Under the pieces are notes generated by a model. The model worked only from the letters and a program-made list of their open reading frames with translations. It did no database searches and had not been told where the DNA came from. 64,000 nucleotides of DNA from Paracoccus sp. TOH (GTDB lineage Bacteria > Pseudomonadota > Alphaproteobacteria > Rhodobacterales > Rhodobacteraceae). Of this stretch, positions 7,866 to 17,383 are shown one piece after another. Every line of letters begins with the position of its first letter. Positions within the stretch are counted from its first letter, which is position 1. The DNA lies in assembly GCF_030388245.1 (NCBI RefSeq), contig NZ_CP098360.1, positions 1,572,501-1,636,500 on the forward strand, written 5' to 3'. A program made the translations under genes and the position numbers.

Positions 7866-9365
7866 ATGCCGAACAAAGCCACAGTCAGGGGTGTCCTGAT
7901 GGATGCCACCCTTGCCCCCATCGCCGAGGGCAAGATCGTCGCCACGCTGAACGGGTCCGACGTGTTCGACGGCGCGCAGGTGGTGATCCGGAAGGTCGAG
8001 GCCACCACCAACGCGCAGGGCGAGTGGTCGCTGCCATTGCTCGTCAATGCCGAGGGCGATGCGGCGGCCACCAACTGGAGCATCGAGGGCTACAACCAAT
8101 ATGTGGCCAAGGTCTTCGAGGTGAAATCGCTGTTTCTGGCCTCGGCCACCGAGATCACCCTGGGGGATCTGGAACGGACCAGCGCCCAGAACCTGAAGGC
8201 GGCGCGCGAGGGCAGCGCGGTGCGGCTGGTCGTCGCCCGGGACCAGGCCGGTTACGAGGCCCTGCCGGAGGGGCAAAGGCGCGACAGCGATCTGGTGCTG
8301 CTGGATCCGCGGGACAATCCGCTGGCGATCCATGCCGGGCTGAGCGCTGCGCTGTTTCGCGGCGTGCAGCGCATCCATGCCGGTGGTCGGGCGGTGCCGC
8401 TGCTGGATGCGCGCGGCACCACGCTGATCGCCGGGCAGGGCGAGGCCGTCGCGCCGCAGGTGGTGGCGCCGCCGGCACTTTCGCCGGACAATGCCGGAAT
8501 TGGTGCCAGCGTGACGCTGGATATCGGCTCGGCCACCGGCATGCCGGTGCCGGCGGCGGAATGGGACATCACCCTGAACGGCAGCACGATCCGCGACCGG
8601 GTCGATGCGGCGCAGATGCGGTTGCAGCTTGCCGAACCGGGGGAGTACGCGCTGACTGTCCGCTGGCGCAACGAGGCGGGCATGGCCGAGGCCGAGACTG
8701 CTTCGCTGATCGTGGCGCCGGCGGCCGAGGTCGTGCCGGACATGGCGCAGGCGGCCGGGTTCTTTGACGCAGGCTCGGCCTATACCGGCGCCGCGACCGC
8801 GGTCACCGGCCTTTCCAACAAGGGCAGCGGTGGCTGGAACCTTGCCGCGACCAGTTCGGGCGCGGCCATCGCCATGGGCCCCGAGGGCGTGGCCTTCAAC
8901 GACGGTCGCAGCCTGCAGGCGATCAACCTGAGCAATGCGGGCGTGGACGGGGTGTTCATCGTCGTGCGCGCGGTGCTGGACGGCTACGGCTCGGGCGTGG
9001 CGCAGGTGCTGGCGGCCAACCCTTCCGCCGGCGCCATCGCCATCCAGAACAACAACGGCGCTTTGCAGGCGCGCTATCATGACGGCACCGCCCGCAACAT
9101 CGCGCTGGGATCGGTCAGCTATGGCCAGGAATTCGTCGTCGGGCTGGAAATCGACAATCGGGCCCGGACGGTCCGCGCCTATACGCTGGCGGGCGATCTG
9201 GTCCAGGAAACCCCTGTCGGCATGCCGGGGGTGAATTTCACCACCGTGCGCACCGGGCAATATGTCCGCGGCACCGTCAAGCAGATCGCCGTCTGCGCTC
9301 GGCCTGCAGGCGGCGCCTTCGCCCTGCGCTTCGAGGATGTCGTCGCGCATTTTCGGGGGGCGTAA
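7866..9365 (+). CDS. Beta-rich, lectin-like protein of unknown function
   Basis: A 499-residue product. The ATG at 7866 follows GCAGAGGAACGCAG, which decides the start over earlier in-frame codons. No signal peptide. The N-terminal 100 residues (TVRGVLMDATLAPIAEGKIV ... NAQGEWSLPLLV) look like the beta-sandwich that opens many phage side-tail-fibre proteins. A middle domain (about 220-300) is Ig-like. The last 190 residues (FFDAGSAYTGAATAVTGL onward) look like a concanavalin/LamG-type jelly roll. The stop TAA follows a run of six G, and the next frame continues without an obvious start of its own (see the next entry). A receptor-binding or adhesion role is likely, but no family is certain. 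Confidence 0.6.
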   Translation: MPNKATVRGVLMDATLAPIAEGKIVATLNGSDVFDGAQVVIRKVEATTNAQGEWSLPLLVNAEGDAAATNWSIEGYNQYVAKVFEVKSLFLASATEITLGDLERTSAQNLKAAREGSAVRLVVARDQAGYEALPEGQRRDSDLVLLDPRDNPLAIHAGLSAALFRGVQRIHAGGRAVPLLDARGTTLIAGQGEAVAPQVVAPPALSPDNAGIGASVTLDIGSATGMPVPAAEWDITLNGSTIRDRVDAAQMRLQLAEPGEYALTVRWRNEAGMAEAETASLIVAPAAEVVPDMAQAAGFFDAGSAYTGAATAVTGLSNKGSGGWNLAATSSGAAIAMGPEGVAFNDGRSLQAINLSNAGVDGVFIVVRAVLDGYGSGVAQVLAANPSAGAIAIQNNNGALQARYHDGTARNIALGSVSYGQEFVVGLEIDNRARTVRAYTLAGDLVQETPVGMPGVNFTTVRTGQYVRGTVKQIAVCARPAGGAFALRFEDVVAHFRGA

Positions 9366-9394
9366 CGGCGCCGGGCAATACCGTCGATCTGCTG

Positions 9395-10621
9395 GTGTCG
9401 CGTGGGCAATCCCTGGCCCTGGGCGCGAATTTCGGGGGCGAGACCGCCCCGAACGGCCAGAAATGGCGAGACGTGTTCGGCGGCGGGACCAATCCCGGCG
9501 CTCTGATGCTGACCGGGCTGCGCCGCGCCGACGGCGTCGCGATCGGCAATGTGGCGAACCCGCTGCTGAACGGCTATGACACCGCCGCGCCTGCCGCCGG
9601 CAGCGGGCCGATGGTGGTGCAGACCTCGATCCCCGAGGGGGCGGTGCTGGCCTGCGGTATGCTGCGGGACGGGCTGGTCGGCCAGGCCGTCGCCTTCCAG
9701 TTCCATGATGCCGGCGGCCAGACGATCGAGAATTTCGACGACGACCCGGCAACGGGCTCTGCCGATCTGCTGGCGCCCTGGCAGAACGCGGAATGGTGGC
9801 TGTCCGAGGCGGCGCGGGTTTTCGCCGCGCAGGGCTGCGCCGTGCGGGTGCCGCGCCTGTTCCTGAACCAGGGTGAGGCCGATGTCGCCCGCCCGCGCGG
9901 CTGGTGGCAGGCCGCGGCCGAGGCCACGGTCGAGAAGATGATCGCCCAGATCCGCCGGCTGACCGGGCAGGTCACGCCGATCCGGCCGTTCCTGCAGCAG
10001 ACCGGCGGCTACATGCAGGGCGCTGCGGCCAATCTGCACCAATGCAAGCTGGACCAGCTGGATTTCGTGCGGGCGCGCAACGGGGTGCTGATCGGCCCGC
10101 TCTATCCCTACAAGATCGACAATGGCGACGGGAAAGGCGTGCACAAGCTCTGGTCCGAATATGTCCGCGCCTATGAGGTCGGGGTCTGGGCCGCGGCCGA
10201 GGATGCGGCGGGGCGGCCCTGGAACCTGCTGCCGGGCACGGCCACGCGGACGGGCGACCGCATCGCCATCCCGATCTCGCTGCGCGAGGACGAGGCGCTG
10301 ACCAGCGCGGCCGGGCTCTATGCCGATTACGGCGGCGATCCCGCGCATCTGGGGCTCGAGGTGGTCGGCGGCGGCGCCATTACTGCCGCCGGCGTCTCGG
10401 GCGGCGACATCCTGATCGAGGTCGCCGGCCCGGTCACGGCGATCCGCTATGCCATGCAGCGCGATCCGACCGATTACCGGGCCCTGACCGACGCGGCCGG
10501 CTGCGGCTACGGCGCCCATCGCGGGCTGATCCGCACCACTCTGACCAGGACGGTGCGCTGGGGCGGCATGGATTTCGTCATCGAGCGCTGGCTGCCCAGT
10601 TTCGAGGTCGAACTGGCCTGA
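9395..10621 (+). CDS. SGNH/sialate O-acetylesterase-like hydrolase
   Basis: The 408-residue product carries SGNH/SASA motifs: block I SRGQSLALG (nucleophile Ser of GQS near residue 6), the QGE motif in LNQGEADV near 153, and a late GVH near 248 for the catalytic His. The only start in the non-overlapping stretch is GTG 9395, which has no ribosome binding site and would cut off the first beta strand (VDLLV) of the fold. The same frame is open upstream to the G6 run at 9355-9360, so the domain may really be translated as a fusion with the lectin-like protein or be separated from it by a frameshift. It probably deacetylates a carbohydrate. Confidence 0.65.
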   Translation: MSRGQSLALGANFGGETAPNGQKWRDVFGGGTNPGALMLTGLRRADGVAIGNVANPLLNGYDTAAPAAGSGPMVVQTSIPEGAVLACGMLRDGLVGQAVAFQFHDAGGQTIENFDDDPATGSADLLAPWQNAEWWLSEAARVFAAQGCAVRVPRLFLNQGEADVARPRGWWQAAAEATVEKMIAQIRRLTGQVTPIRPFLQQTGGYMQGAAANLHQCKLDQLDFVRARNGVLIGPLYPYKIDNGDGKGVHKLWSEYVRAYEVGVWAAAEDAAGRPWNLLPGTATRTGDRIAIPISLREDEALTSAAGLYADYGGDPAHLGLEVVGGGAITAAGVSGGDILIEVAGPVTAIRYAMQRDPTDYRALTDAAGCGYGAHRGLIRTTLTRTVRWGGMDFVIERWLPSFEVELA

Positions 10622-10642
10622 GCATCGGCGCGCAATCCGGGC

Positions 10643-10670
10643 AGGGCCATCCCCAAGGGGTGGCCCTTTC
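10643..10670 (+). terminator. Hairpin terminator after the esterase gene
   Basis: AGGGCCATCCCC (10643-10654), a two-base loop, then GGGGTGGCCCT (10657-10667), followed by TTCC. A strong GC stem 22 bases after the stop; the T tract is short. Confidence 0.6.
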
Positions 10671-10786
10671 CCGCATGCGACCGGCGCAACAAACCGCGAC
10701 GAAACCGCGGCGCTCCGGCGATTTGCTGTGGACATGGCGGCAATCGTCGGAAAACTGCCCGACAGGCGGATCAGCGGAGGCGAGCC

Positions 10787-12097
10787 ATGAACCCGACCAT
10801 CGACGAGGCCCTAACCCAGGGCGGTGCGGGGCGTTTCCAGCGGCGGCTGCTGGGGATCTTCGGTCTGGTCTGGGCGGCGGATGCGATGCAGGTCATCGCC
10901 ATCGGCTTTACCGCCGCCTCGATCGCGGCCAGTTTCGGGCTGACCGTGCCGCAGGCCCTGCAGACCGGCACGCTGTTCTTTCTGGGCATGTTCGCCGGCG
11001 CGACGCTGTTCGGGCGCATCGCCGACCGGATCGGCCGGCGCAACGTGCTGCTGCTGACGGTGGCCTGCGACGCGGTTTTCGGCCTGGCCTCGGTCTTTGC
11101 GCCGGACATCTGGTCGCTGATGCTGCTGCGCTTCCTGACCGGCATGGCGGTGGGCGGCACGCTGCCGGTCGATTACGCCATGATGGCCGAATTCCTGCCG
11201 CCGCGGAATCGCGGCCGCTGGCTGGTCTGGCTGGAGGGGTTCTGGGCCATCGGCACCATCATCATCGCCCTGACCGCCTGGGTCGCGCATCTGGCCGGCG
11301 CGGCCGAGCCCTGGCGCTGGATCTTTGCCGTGGCCGCCCTGCCGGCGCTGATCGGCGTCTGGCTGCGGCTCTGGGTGCCGGAATCGCCGATGTATCTGCT
11401 GCGCAAGGGCGACGAGGCCGGCGCGCGCGCGGTGATCGACCGGGTGCTGACCGCGAACGGCGCCCGCGCCCTGCCGCAGGGCACCCGCCTTGCCGCGCCG
11501 CCCGTCACCGCCGAGGTGCGGCTGTTCGGCCCCGAGCTGCGCAACCGCAGCCTGGGCATCTTCGCCGCCTGGTTCCTGGTTTCGCTGTCCTATTACGGTG
11601 TCTTCGTCTGGCTGCCGGCGGAACTGGTCAAGGGCGGCTTCGGCTTCGTGCGCGGCTATGGCTTCCTGGTGCTGATGGCGCTGGCGCAACTGCCGGGCTA
11701 TGCGCTGGCGGCGCATGGCGTGGAAAGCTGGGGGCGCAAGCCCACCTTGCAGATCTTCCTGCTGCTCAGCGCCGGAGGCTGCCTTCTTTTCACCGTCGCC
11801 GGCAGCCCCTGGCTGGTCGCGGCCGCGCTGCTGCTGATGAGCTTTGCGCTGCTGGGCACCTGGGGCGCGCTCTATGCCTATACGCCCGAGCTTTATCCGA
11901 CCGGCTTGCGCGGCACCGGCATGGGCACGGCCAGCGCGGTGGCGCGGGTGGGCGGGCTGCTGGCGCCGTCGCTGATGGGCTATGTGGTGGCCCGCGGCTT
12001 CGGCACCGCGATCGGCGTCTTTGCGGCGCTGCTGCTGCTGGCCGCCATCGGCACGCTGTTCATCCGGGCCGAAACCCGCAACAGGTCCATCGTCTAG
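10787..12097 (+). CDS. MFS transporter (sugar/aromatic-acid type)
   Basis: A 436-residue polytopic protein with about 12 hydrophobic segments. The MFS motif A region GRIADRIGRRN falls between TM2 and TM3 (about residues 79-89). The TM4 region GMAVGGTLPVDYAMMAEFLPPRNRGR and the mirrored YTPELYPTGLRGTG in the second half are typical of the sugar-porter/SV2/NiaP-like and aromatic-acid:proton symporter branches. Start ATG after AGCGGAGGCGAGCC. Inner membrane, proton-coupled import is likely. The substrate cannot be named; no catabolic genes are adjacent. Confidence 0.8.
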   Translation: MNPTIDEALTQGGAGRFQRRLLGIFGLVWAADAMQVIAIGFTAASIAASFGLTVPQALQTGTLFFLGMFAGATLFGRIADRIGRRNVLLLTVACDAVFGLASVFAPDIWSLMLLRFLTGMAVGGTLPVDYAMMAEFLPPRNRGRWLVWLEGFWAIGTIIIALTAWVAHLAGAAEPWRWIFAVAALPALIGVWLRLWVPESPMYLLRKGDEAGARAVIDRVLTANGARALPQGTRLAAPPVTAEVRLFGPELRNRSLGIFAAWFLVSLSYYGVFVWLPAELVKGGFGFVRGYGFLVLMALAQLPGYALAAHGVESWGRKPTLQIFLLLSAGGCLLFTVAGSPWLVAAALLLMSFALLGTWGALYAYTPELYPTGLRGTGMGTASAVARVGGLLAPSLMGYVVARGFGTAIGVFAALLLLAAIGTLFIRAETRNRSIV

Positions 12098-12289
12098 GGC
12101 TGGCGGCAGCCGGCGCCCGCGATGCGGCCGGCCACCCCTCGGTCAGAGCCGCTTGCTGCGCAGCGACTCGCTTGCCCCATCGGGAAATAGGGGCAGTTTC
12201 CAGCGCCGTGGCCGTTGAACCTTAGCGAAAACGACGGAAATCTCGGGCCGGCCCTTGCGAGCCGGTCCTTTCTTTGGCAGGGGCAGGGC

Positions 12290-13390
12290 ATGGCAAGCGT
12301 ATCCGAACTTTACGAGGCCCGCGTGGCGACCGGCCGACTGGCCCCCGATGCGGCACAGCGCGGCGTGCTGCCGGTGCTGGACCGGCTGGTGGGCGACCTG
12401 GCGGCGACCCCGGCCCCGGCGCCGCAGAGGAACGGCTGGCTGTCGCGGTTGCGCGGCGCGGCCCCGGCGCCCGCGCCGGCGGTCAGGGGACTCTATCTCT
12501 GGGGAGGCGTGGGCCGCGGCAAGTCCATGCTGATGGATCTGGTGATGGAGGCGGCGCCGGTCGCGGCCAAGCGCCGGGTGCATTTCCACGAATTCATGCA
12601 GGAGATCCAGGCGGCGCTGGAGGGGGTGCGCAAGACCGGCCAGCAGGACGCCGTGCGCCCGGTGGCGCTGGCGGTGGCGCAGCAGGCGCGGCTGCTCTGC
12701 TTCGACGAGATGCAGATCACCGACATCGCCGATGCGATGATCGTCGGTCGGCTGTTCCAGGTGCTGTTCGAGGAGGGCGTGACCGTCGTCACCACCTCGA
12801 ACCGGGTGCCGGAGGAGCTTTACAAGAACGGCCTGAACCGCCAGCTGTTCCTGCCCTTCATCGCGCTGTTGCGCGAGCGGCTGGAGGTGGTCGAGCTGGT
12901 CAGCGCCACCGACCACCGCCAGAATCGCGACGAGGCCGGGCAGGTCTGGTTCATCCCCGCCGACACGGCGGCGCATGACCGGATGGATGCGCTGTGGCGT
13001 CAGGACACCGCGGGCGCGCCGACCGCGCCGTTGCTGCTGGAGGTCAAGGGCCGCCAGGTCGAGATCCCGCAGCATCTTGGCCGCATCGGGCGGGCGAGCT
13101 TCTGGGACCTTTGCGGCAAGCCGCTGGGTCCGGCCGATTACCTGGCCATGGCCGATGCGCTGGACCTGCTGTTCATCGACTCGATCCCGCGGCTGTCGCA
13201 GTCGAACTACAACGAGGCCAAGCGCTTCGTGACCCTGATCGACGCGCTTTACGAGGCCAGGGTGCGGCTGATCGCCAGCGCCGCCGACGAGCCGGAACGG
13301 CTTTACGCCGAAGGCGAGGGCGCCTTCGAGTTCGAACGCACCGCCAGCCGCCTGCGCGAGATGCGCGACGCCGATTGGGGGCGAGCCTAG
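12290..13390 (+). CDS. zapE: ZapE/AFG1-family cell-division ATPase
   Basis: The 366-residue protein matches the AFG1/ZapE ATPases: Walker A GGVGRGKS at 72-79, Walker B LLCFDE ending at Asp139-Glu140, sensor TTSNRVPEELYKNGLNR, and the family signature FIDSIPRLSQSNYNEAKRF near the C-terminus. ZapE binds FtsZ and destabilises the Z ring under some conditions in E. coli; mitochondrial homologs act in protein quality control. Start at ATG 12290 after GGCAGGGGCAGGG. It is convergent with folC across a long inverted repeat. Confidence 0.9.
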   Translation: MASVSELYEARVATGRLAPDAAQRGVLPVLDRLVGDLAATPAPAPQRNGWLSRLRGAAPAPAPAVRGLYLWGGVGRGKSMLMDLVMEAAPVAAKRRVHFHEFMQEIQAALEGVRKTGQQDAVRPVALAVAQQARLLCFDEMQITDIADAMIVGRLFQVLFEEGVTVVTTSNRVPEELYKNGLNRQLFLPFIALLRERLEVVELVSATDHRQNRDEAGQVWFIPADTAAHDRMDALWRQDTAGAPTAPLLLEVKGRQVEIPQHLGRIGRASFWDLCGKPLGPADYLAMADALDLLFIDSIPRLSQSNYNEAKRFVTLIDALYEARVRLIASAADEPERLYAEGEGAFEFERTASRLREMRDADWGRA

Positions 13391-13409
13391 CGGCGCGCTG
13401 CGCGGTCAT

Positions 13410-13602
13410 GGGGGCTCTGCCCCCGGCCTTCGGCCTTCCCCCCGGGGTATTTGGAAAACGGTGAAGCGGTGGCCCGTTCCCGGCCCGCCGGGACAGGTGA
13501 GGTTCTGACCCTGCTTGCGCGCCGGATCCGGGCACATGCCGGCTTTCACCGTTTTCCAAATACCCCCGGGGGAGTCCCGCAGGGACGGGGGGCAGAGCCC
13601 CC
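13410..13602. repeat. Long inverted repeat with two copies of the GGTATTTGGAAAACGG element
   Basis: The left arm (13410-13465) runs GGGGGCTCTGCCCCC ... CCCGGGGTATTTGGAAAACG GTGAA, and the right arm (13545-13602) is its near-complement. The element core GGTATTTGGAAAACGG (plus) and CCGTTTTCCAAATACC (minus) face each other across about 80 bases. It lies exactly between the convergent genes zapE and folC, so it can work as a two-way terminator. Related copies occur near 23.2, 38.65, 51.6 and 55.55 kb. Confidence 0.75.
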
Positions 13603-13628
13603 ACTGCCGGCTGCGGACGCGCGCGGGC

Positions 13629-14897
13629 CTAGCCGTTCTCGCGCAGCACCTGCCCGGCGAGGTAGAGCGAGCCGCAGATCAGGATGCGCGCGCCGGGCTG
13701 GTCCGCGGCCAGGCGCCGCACTGCCGTCAGCGCATCGGGCGCGATCGCGGCGGCGAGCCCGACCGAGGCGGCGGCGGCGGCGGTATCCTCGGCCGGCAGG
13801 GTGTTCGGCTCGCCCGGGATCGCCACGGCGGTCAGGCTTTGCGCCACCCCGGTCAGCGGGCGCATGTAGCCCGCCACGTCCTTGGTGTTGAGCATGCCGC
13901 AGACCAGATGCGTCGGTTTCCTCGCCATGGCCGCGAGGGTCGCCGCCACCGCCTCGCCGCCCGCCGGGTTGTGGCCGCCGTCGAGCCAGAGTTCGCAGCC
14001 GCCGGCCGCCTCGACCAGCGGGCCGCGGCTGAGCCGCTGCATGCGGGCCGGCCATTCCGCCTCGGTCACCGCGGCGCGGGCCTCGACGCGGCCGAAACCC
14101 AGTTCGCGCAGCGCGGCGATGGCGGTGCCGGCGTTCACGATCTGGTGCGGGCCGGGCAGGGCGGGCAGCGGCAGGTCCATCAGCCCGTGCTCGTCCTGAT
14201 AGACCAGCGCGTCGCCCTCGCGCCGGCTGTCCCAGTCCTGCCGGGCGATGCGCAGCGGCGCGAAGAGCCGCTCGGCCTTCTGTTCGATCACCGCGCGGGC
14301 GGCGGGCTCTTGCGGGGCGACGATGCAGGGCACGCGGCGCTTGAGGATGCCGGCCTTTTCGGCGGTGATCTCGGCCAGCGTCTCGCCCAGGTATTGCGTG
14401 TGGTCGATGCTGATCGGCGTGATGACGGTCAACACCGGCGACTCGATCACATTGGTCGCGTCCAGCCGGCCGCCGAGGCCGACTTCCAGCAGCGTGTAAT
14501 CCGCGGGTGTGCGCGAGAAGGCCAGGAAGGCCGCCGCCGTGGTGATCTCGAAGAAGGTGATTGGCGCGCCGCCGTTCGCGGCTTCGCATTCCTCCAGCGT
14601 GGCGGCCAGGTCCGCCTCGGGGATCAGCGCGCCGGCCAGGCGGATGCGCTCGTGGAACTGCGCCAGATGCGGCGAGGTATAGGCATGCACCCGCAGGCCT
14701 GCCGATTCCAGCCCGGCGCGGATCATTGCCTGGGTCGAGCCCTTGCCGTTGGTGCCGGCGATGTGGATCGCCGGCGGGATGCGGCGTTCCGGGTTCCCCA
14801 GGGCGGCCAGGATGCGGTGCATCCGGTCCAGCGACAGGTCGATGACCTTGGGGTGCAGCTGCATGAGCCGCGCGAGGATGGCGTCGGAGGAGGTCAT
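13629..14897 (-). CDS. folC: Dihydrofolate synthase / folylpolyglutamate synthase
   Basis: A 422-residue Mur-ligase-type enzyme that adds glutamate to dihydropteroate and to folates. The ATP loop GTNGKGS is at residues 48-54. The folate-loop region YTSPHLAQFHERIR and the downstream signatures LEVGLGGRLDATN, SIDHTQYLG and ELWLDGGHNPAGG are all intact, and length is normal for the family. It follows accD on the same strand 16 bases downstream, the accD-folC order found in many bacteria, so cotranscription is likely. Confidence 0.95.
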   Translation of the reverse strand: MTSSDAILARLMQLHPKVIDLSLDRMHRILAALGNPERRIPPAIHIAGTNGKGSTQAMIRAGLESAGLRVHAYTSPHLAQFHERIRLAGALIPEADLAATLEECEAANGGAPITFFEITTAAAFLAFSRTPADYTLLEVGLGGRLDATNVIESPVLTVITPISIDHTQYLGETLAEITAEKAGILKRRVPCIVAPQEPAARAVIEQKAERLFAPLRIARQDWDSRREGDALVYQDEHGLMDLPLPALPGPHQIVNAGTAIAALRELGFGRVEARAAVTEAEWPARMQRLSRGPLVEAAGGCELWLDGGHNPAGGEAVAATLAAMARKPTHLVCGMLNTKDVAGYMRPLTGVAQSLTAVAIPGEPNTLPAEDTAAAAASVGLAAAIAPDALTAVRRLAADQPGARILICGSLYLAGQVLRENG

Positions 14898-14913
14898 CGC
14901 GATGTCGTCCGGT

Positions 14914-15855
14914 TCAGGTGGGCTTGCTGTCGGCGGCGGGCGCCTCGGCCTCGGGCTGCGGCGGGGCGATGTTGCCCGGCGCGGGCAGATCGCCCGCCAC
15001 CGGCGCGGGCAAGCCCCCCAGCATGCGCAGGATGGTGATCAGCTCCTCGCGCAGCTGCTTGCGATGCGTCACCCGGTCCAGCATGCCGTGGTCCAGCAGG
15101 TATTCGGCGCGCTGGAAGCCCTCGGGCAGCTTCTCGCGGATGGTCTGCTCGATCACCCGCGGGCCGGCGAAGCAGATCAGCGCGTTCGGTTCCGAAATCT
15201 GGATGTCGCCCAGCATGGCATAGCTGGCGGTGACGCCGCCGGTGGTCGGATGGGTCAGCACGACGATATAGGGCAGCCGCGCCTCTTTCAGCATCTCGAC
15301 CGCGACGGTGGTGCGCGGCATCTGCATCAGCGACAGGATGCCTTCCTGCATCCGCGCGCCCCCGGCGGCCGAGAACAGCACCAAGGGCCGCTTCAGCTTC
15401 ACCGCGCGCTCGGCCGCGGCGATGATGGCGTTGCCGACATACATGCCCATCGACCCGCCCATGAACGAGAAGTCCTGCGCGGCGGCGACGATCGGGGTGC
15501 GGCCCATCTCGCCCTCGGCGACCAGCATCGCCTCTTTCTCGCCGGTGGATTTCTGCGCCGCCTTCATGCGGTCGGGGTATTTCTTCTGATCGCGGAAGCC
15601 CAGCGGGTCGGCGACCGGCTCGGGCACCTTGACCTCGTTGAAGACGCCGCCGTCGAACAGCGCCGCGAAGCGCAGCCGGGGCGAGATCGCCAGGTGATGG
15701 TCGCAATTCGTGCAGACGTTCAGGTTGTCCGACAGTTCGCGGTGGAACAGCATGGTCCCGCATTCCGGGCATTTGGTCCACAGGTTCTCGGGCACCTCGC
15801 GGCGCGAGAACAGCGAATTGATGCGCGGACGGACATAATTGGTGATCCAGTTCAT
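14914..15855 (-). CDS. accD: Acetyl-CoA carboxylase carboxyltransferase subunit beta
   Basis: 313 residues starting [12 protein letters not shown]; this ATG (15855) matches the family N-terminus, while longer versions add an unrelated leader. A C4 zinc finger has Cys29, Cys32, Cys48 and Cys51. The crotonase-like carboxyltransferase core contains FMGGSMG and [11 protein letters not shown]. The short Pro/Ala/Glu-rich tail is not conserved. With AccA it transfers carboxyl from biotin to acetyl-CoA, the first step of fatty-acid synthesis. Divergent from the cardiolipin synthase gene. Confidence 0.95.
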   Translation of the reverse strand: MNWITNYVRPRINSLFSRREVPENLWTKCPECGTMLFHRELSDNLNVCTNCDHHLAISPRLRFAALFDGGVFNEVKVPEPVADPLGFRDQKKYPDRMKAAQKSTGEKEAMLVAEGEMGRTPIVAAAQDFSFMGGSMGMYVGNAIIAAAERAVKLKRPLVLFSAAGGARMQEGILSLMQMPRTTVAVEMLKEARLPYIVVLTHPTTGGVTASYAMLGDIQISEPNALICFAGPRVIEQTIREKLPEGFQRAEYLLDHGMLDRVTHRKQLREELITILRMLGGLPAPVAGDLPAPGNIAPPQPEAEAPAADSKPT

Positions 15856-15934
15856 CGACGGCCCCTGCGCTCTGTTCAGGGCGTGACTTAGGCAAATCGG
15901 CGCGGAATTGCAATTCCGCACCGCCCGCGCTTTC

Positions 15935-17371
15935 ATGCGGGTCATGTGGACCCAGATGTTCGTGTTCCTTCATTATGCGATTGCGCTGGCGGTGTCGGTG
16001 CGCGTCCTGCTGCGGCCGCGGTTGGAGCCGACGGTGCGGCTGTCCTGGATCCTGGTGATCGAGCTGGTGCCGCTGGTCGGCATCCTGGCCTATGTGCTGT
16101 TCGGCGAGATCCGCATGCGCGGCGCCGAGGTCGAGACCATGGCCAATGTCCGCGCCCGGCTGTCCGGCCTGTGGACGCCCAGCCCCGAGGCGGTGAAGCG
16201 CCCGCCCGAATTCGCCGCCCCGGTCATTGCCGCGAATCGCGCCACCGGCGGCTTCTCGGCGGTGGCCGGCAACCGCGCCACTCTGCTGGCCGAGGACGAC
16301 AGCGCCATCGCCGATCTGGTGGCGGCCGTCGACGCGGCGCGCGACCATGTGCACATGCTGTTCTACATCTGGCTGGACGATCCCTCGGGCCGCTTGGTGG
16401 CCGAGGCGGCGATCCGCGCCGCCGGCCGGGGCGTCAAGGTGCGCGCCATCATCGACGCCTTCGGCTCGCGCGCCTTCGGCTATTCCGAAAGCTGGCGGGC
16501 GATGCGCGAGGCCGGGGTCGAATGCGTCGAGGCGCTGCCGCTGGGCCTGCCGATCATCGGCGGGCTGTCGCAGCGCATGGACCTGCGCAACCACCGCAAG
16601 ATCGTGGTGATCGACCATGTGCTGGGCTTTACCGGCAGCCGCAACTGCTCGGACAAGGCCTTTGCCGTCAAGCCGCGCTTCGCGCCCTGGATCGACGTGC
16701 TGTTGCGCCTGGAAGGGCCGGTGGTGCGGCAGATGCAGGCGGTCTTCCTGCAGGACTGGATGAGCTATACCGGCGAGGATCTGGGCGATATGCTGCAGAT
16801 GGCGCCGCCGGTGCGGGCGCCGGGGGCGCTGGCCCAGGTGATCGCCACCGGGCCGGACGACCGCCAGGGGTCGCTGTCGGACTGCATGGCGACGATGATC
16901 TATGCGGCGCGCGAGCGGCTGGTGATCACCACGCCCTATTACGTGCCCGACGCCTCGCTGGATTCGGCGATCCGCACGGCGGCGCGGCGCGGGGTGGACG
17001 TGACGATGATCCTGCCGGCGCGCAACGATTCGCTGGTCGTGCAGGCCACGTCCGAGGGGTTCTATTACGGGCTGGTCTCGGCCGGGGTGAAGCTGATGCT
17101 GTTTCCGGACGGGCTGCTGCATTCCAAGATCATCGCCGCAGATGGCGAGATGGCGATGATCGGCAGCGCCAACATGGACCGCCGCAGCTTCCAGCTGAAT
17201 TACGAGATGAACATGCTGCTGGTCGGTCCCGACGTGACCGAGCTGCTGGACGAACGCCAGCAGAGCTATATCGCCCGCTCGCGCCGCATCGACCTGGACG
17301 AGATCCGCGGCTGGTCGATCCGGCGGCGGTTGCGCAACAACCTGCTGGCGCTGGCCGCGCCGATCCTGTGA
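15935..17371 (+). CDS. cls: Cardiolipin synthase (phospholipase D family)
   Basis: About 478 residues. Two N-terminal membrane helices ([16 protein letters not shown] and [20 protein letters not shown]) are followed by two PLD/HKD motifs: NHRKIVVID (His220) and LHSKIIAAD (His396), each followed by the GS-N segment (GSRNCSD, GSANMD). It condenses phosphatidylglycerol or related donors to cardiolipin at the inner membrane. The start is uncertain: ATG 15935, 15944 or 15956 are all in frame and none has a strong ribosome binding site. The gene after it begins 13 bases downstream. Confidence 0.9.
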   Translation: MRVMWTQMFVFLHYAIALAVSVRVLLRPRLEPTVRLSWILVIELVPLVGILAYVLFGEIRMRGAEVETMANVRARLSGLWTPSPEAVKRPPEFAAPVIAANRATGGFSAVAGNRATLLAEDDSAIADLVAAVDAARDHVHMLFYIWLDDPSGRLVAEAAIRAAGRGVKVRAIIDAFGSRAFGYSESWRAMREAGVECVEALPLGLPIIGGLSQRMDLRNHRKIVVIDHVLGFTGSRNCSDKAFAVKPRFAPWIDVLLRLEGPVVRQMQAVFLQDWMSYTGEDLGDMLQMAPPVRAPGALAQVIATGPDDRQGSLSDCMATMIYAARERLVITTPYYVPDASLDSAIRTAARRGVDVTMILPARNDSLVVQATSEGFYYGLVSAGVKLMLFPDGLLHSKIIAADGEMAMIGSANMDRRSFQLNYEMNMLLVGPDVTELLDERQQSYIARSRRIDLDEIRGWSIRRRLRNNLLALAAPIL

Positions 17372-17383
17372 CGGAGGAGCATC

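Noticed and set aside
2631..10786. Complete prophage
   Set aside because: No capsid, terminase, portal or lysis genes; only one tail-fibre-like domain and a recombinase relic.
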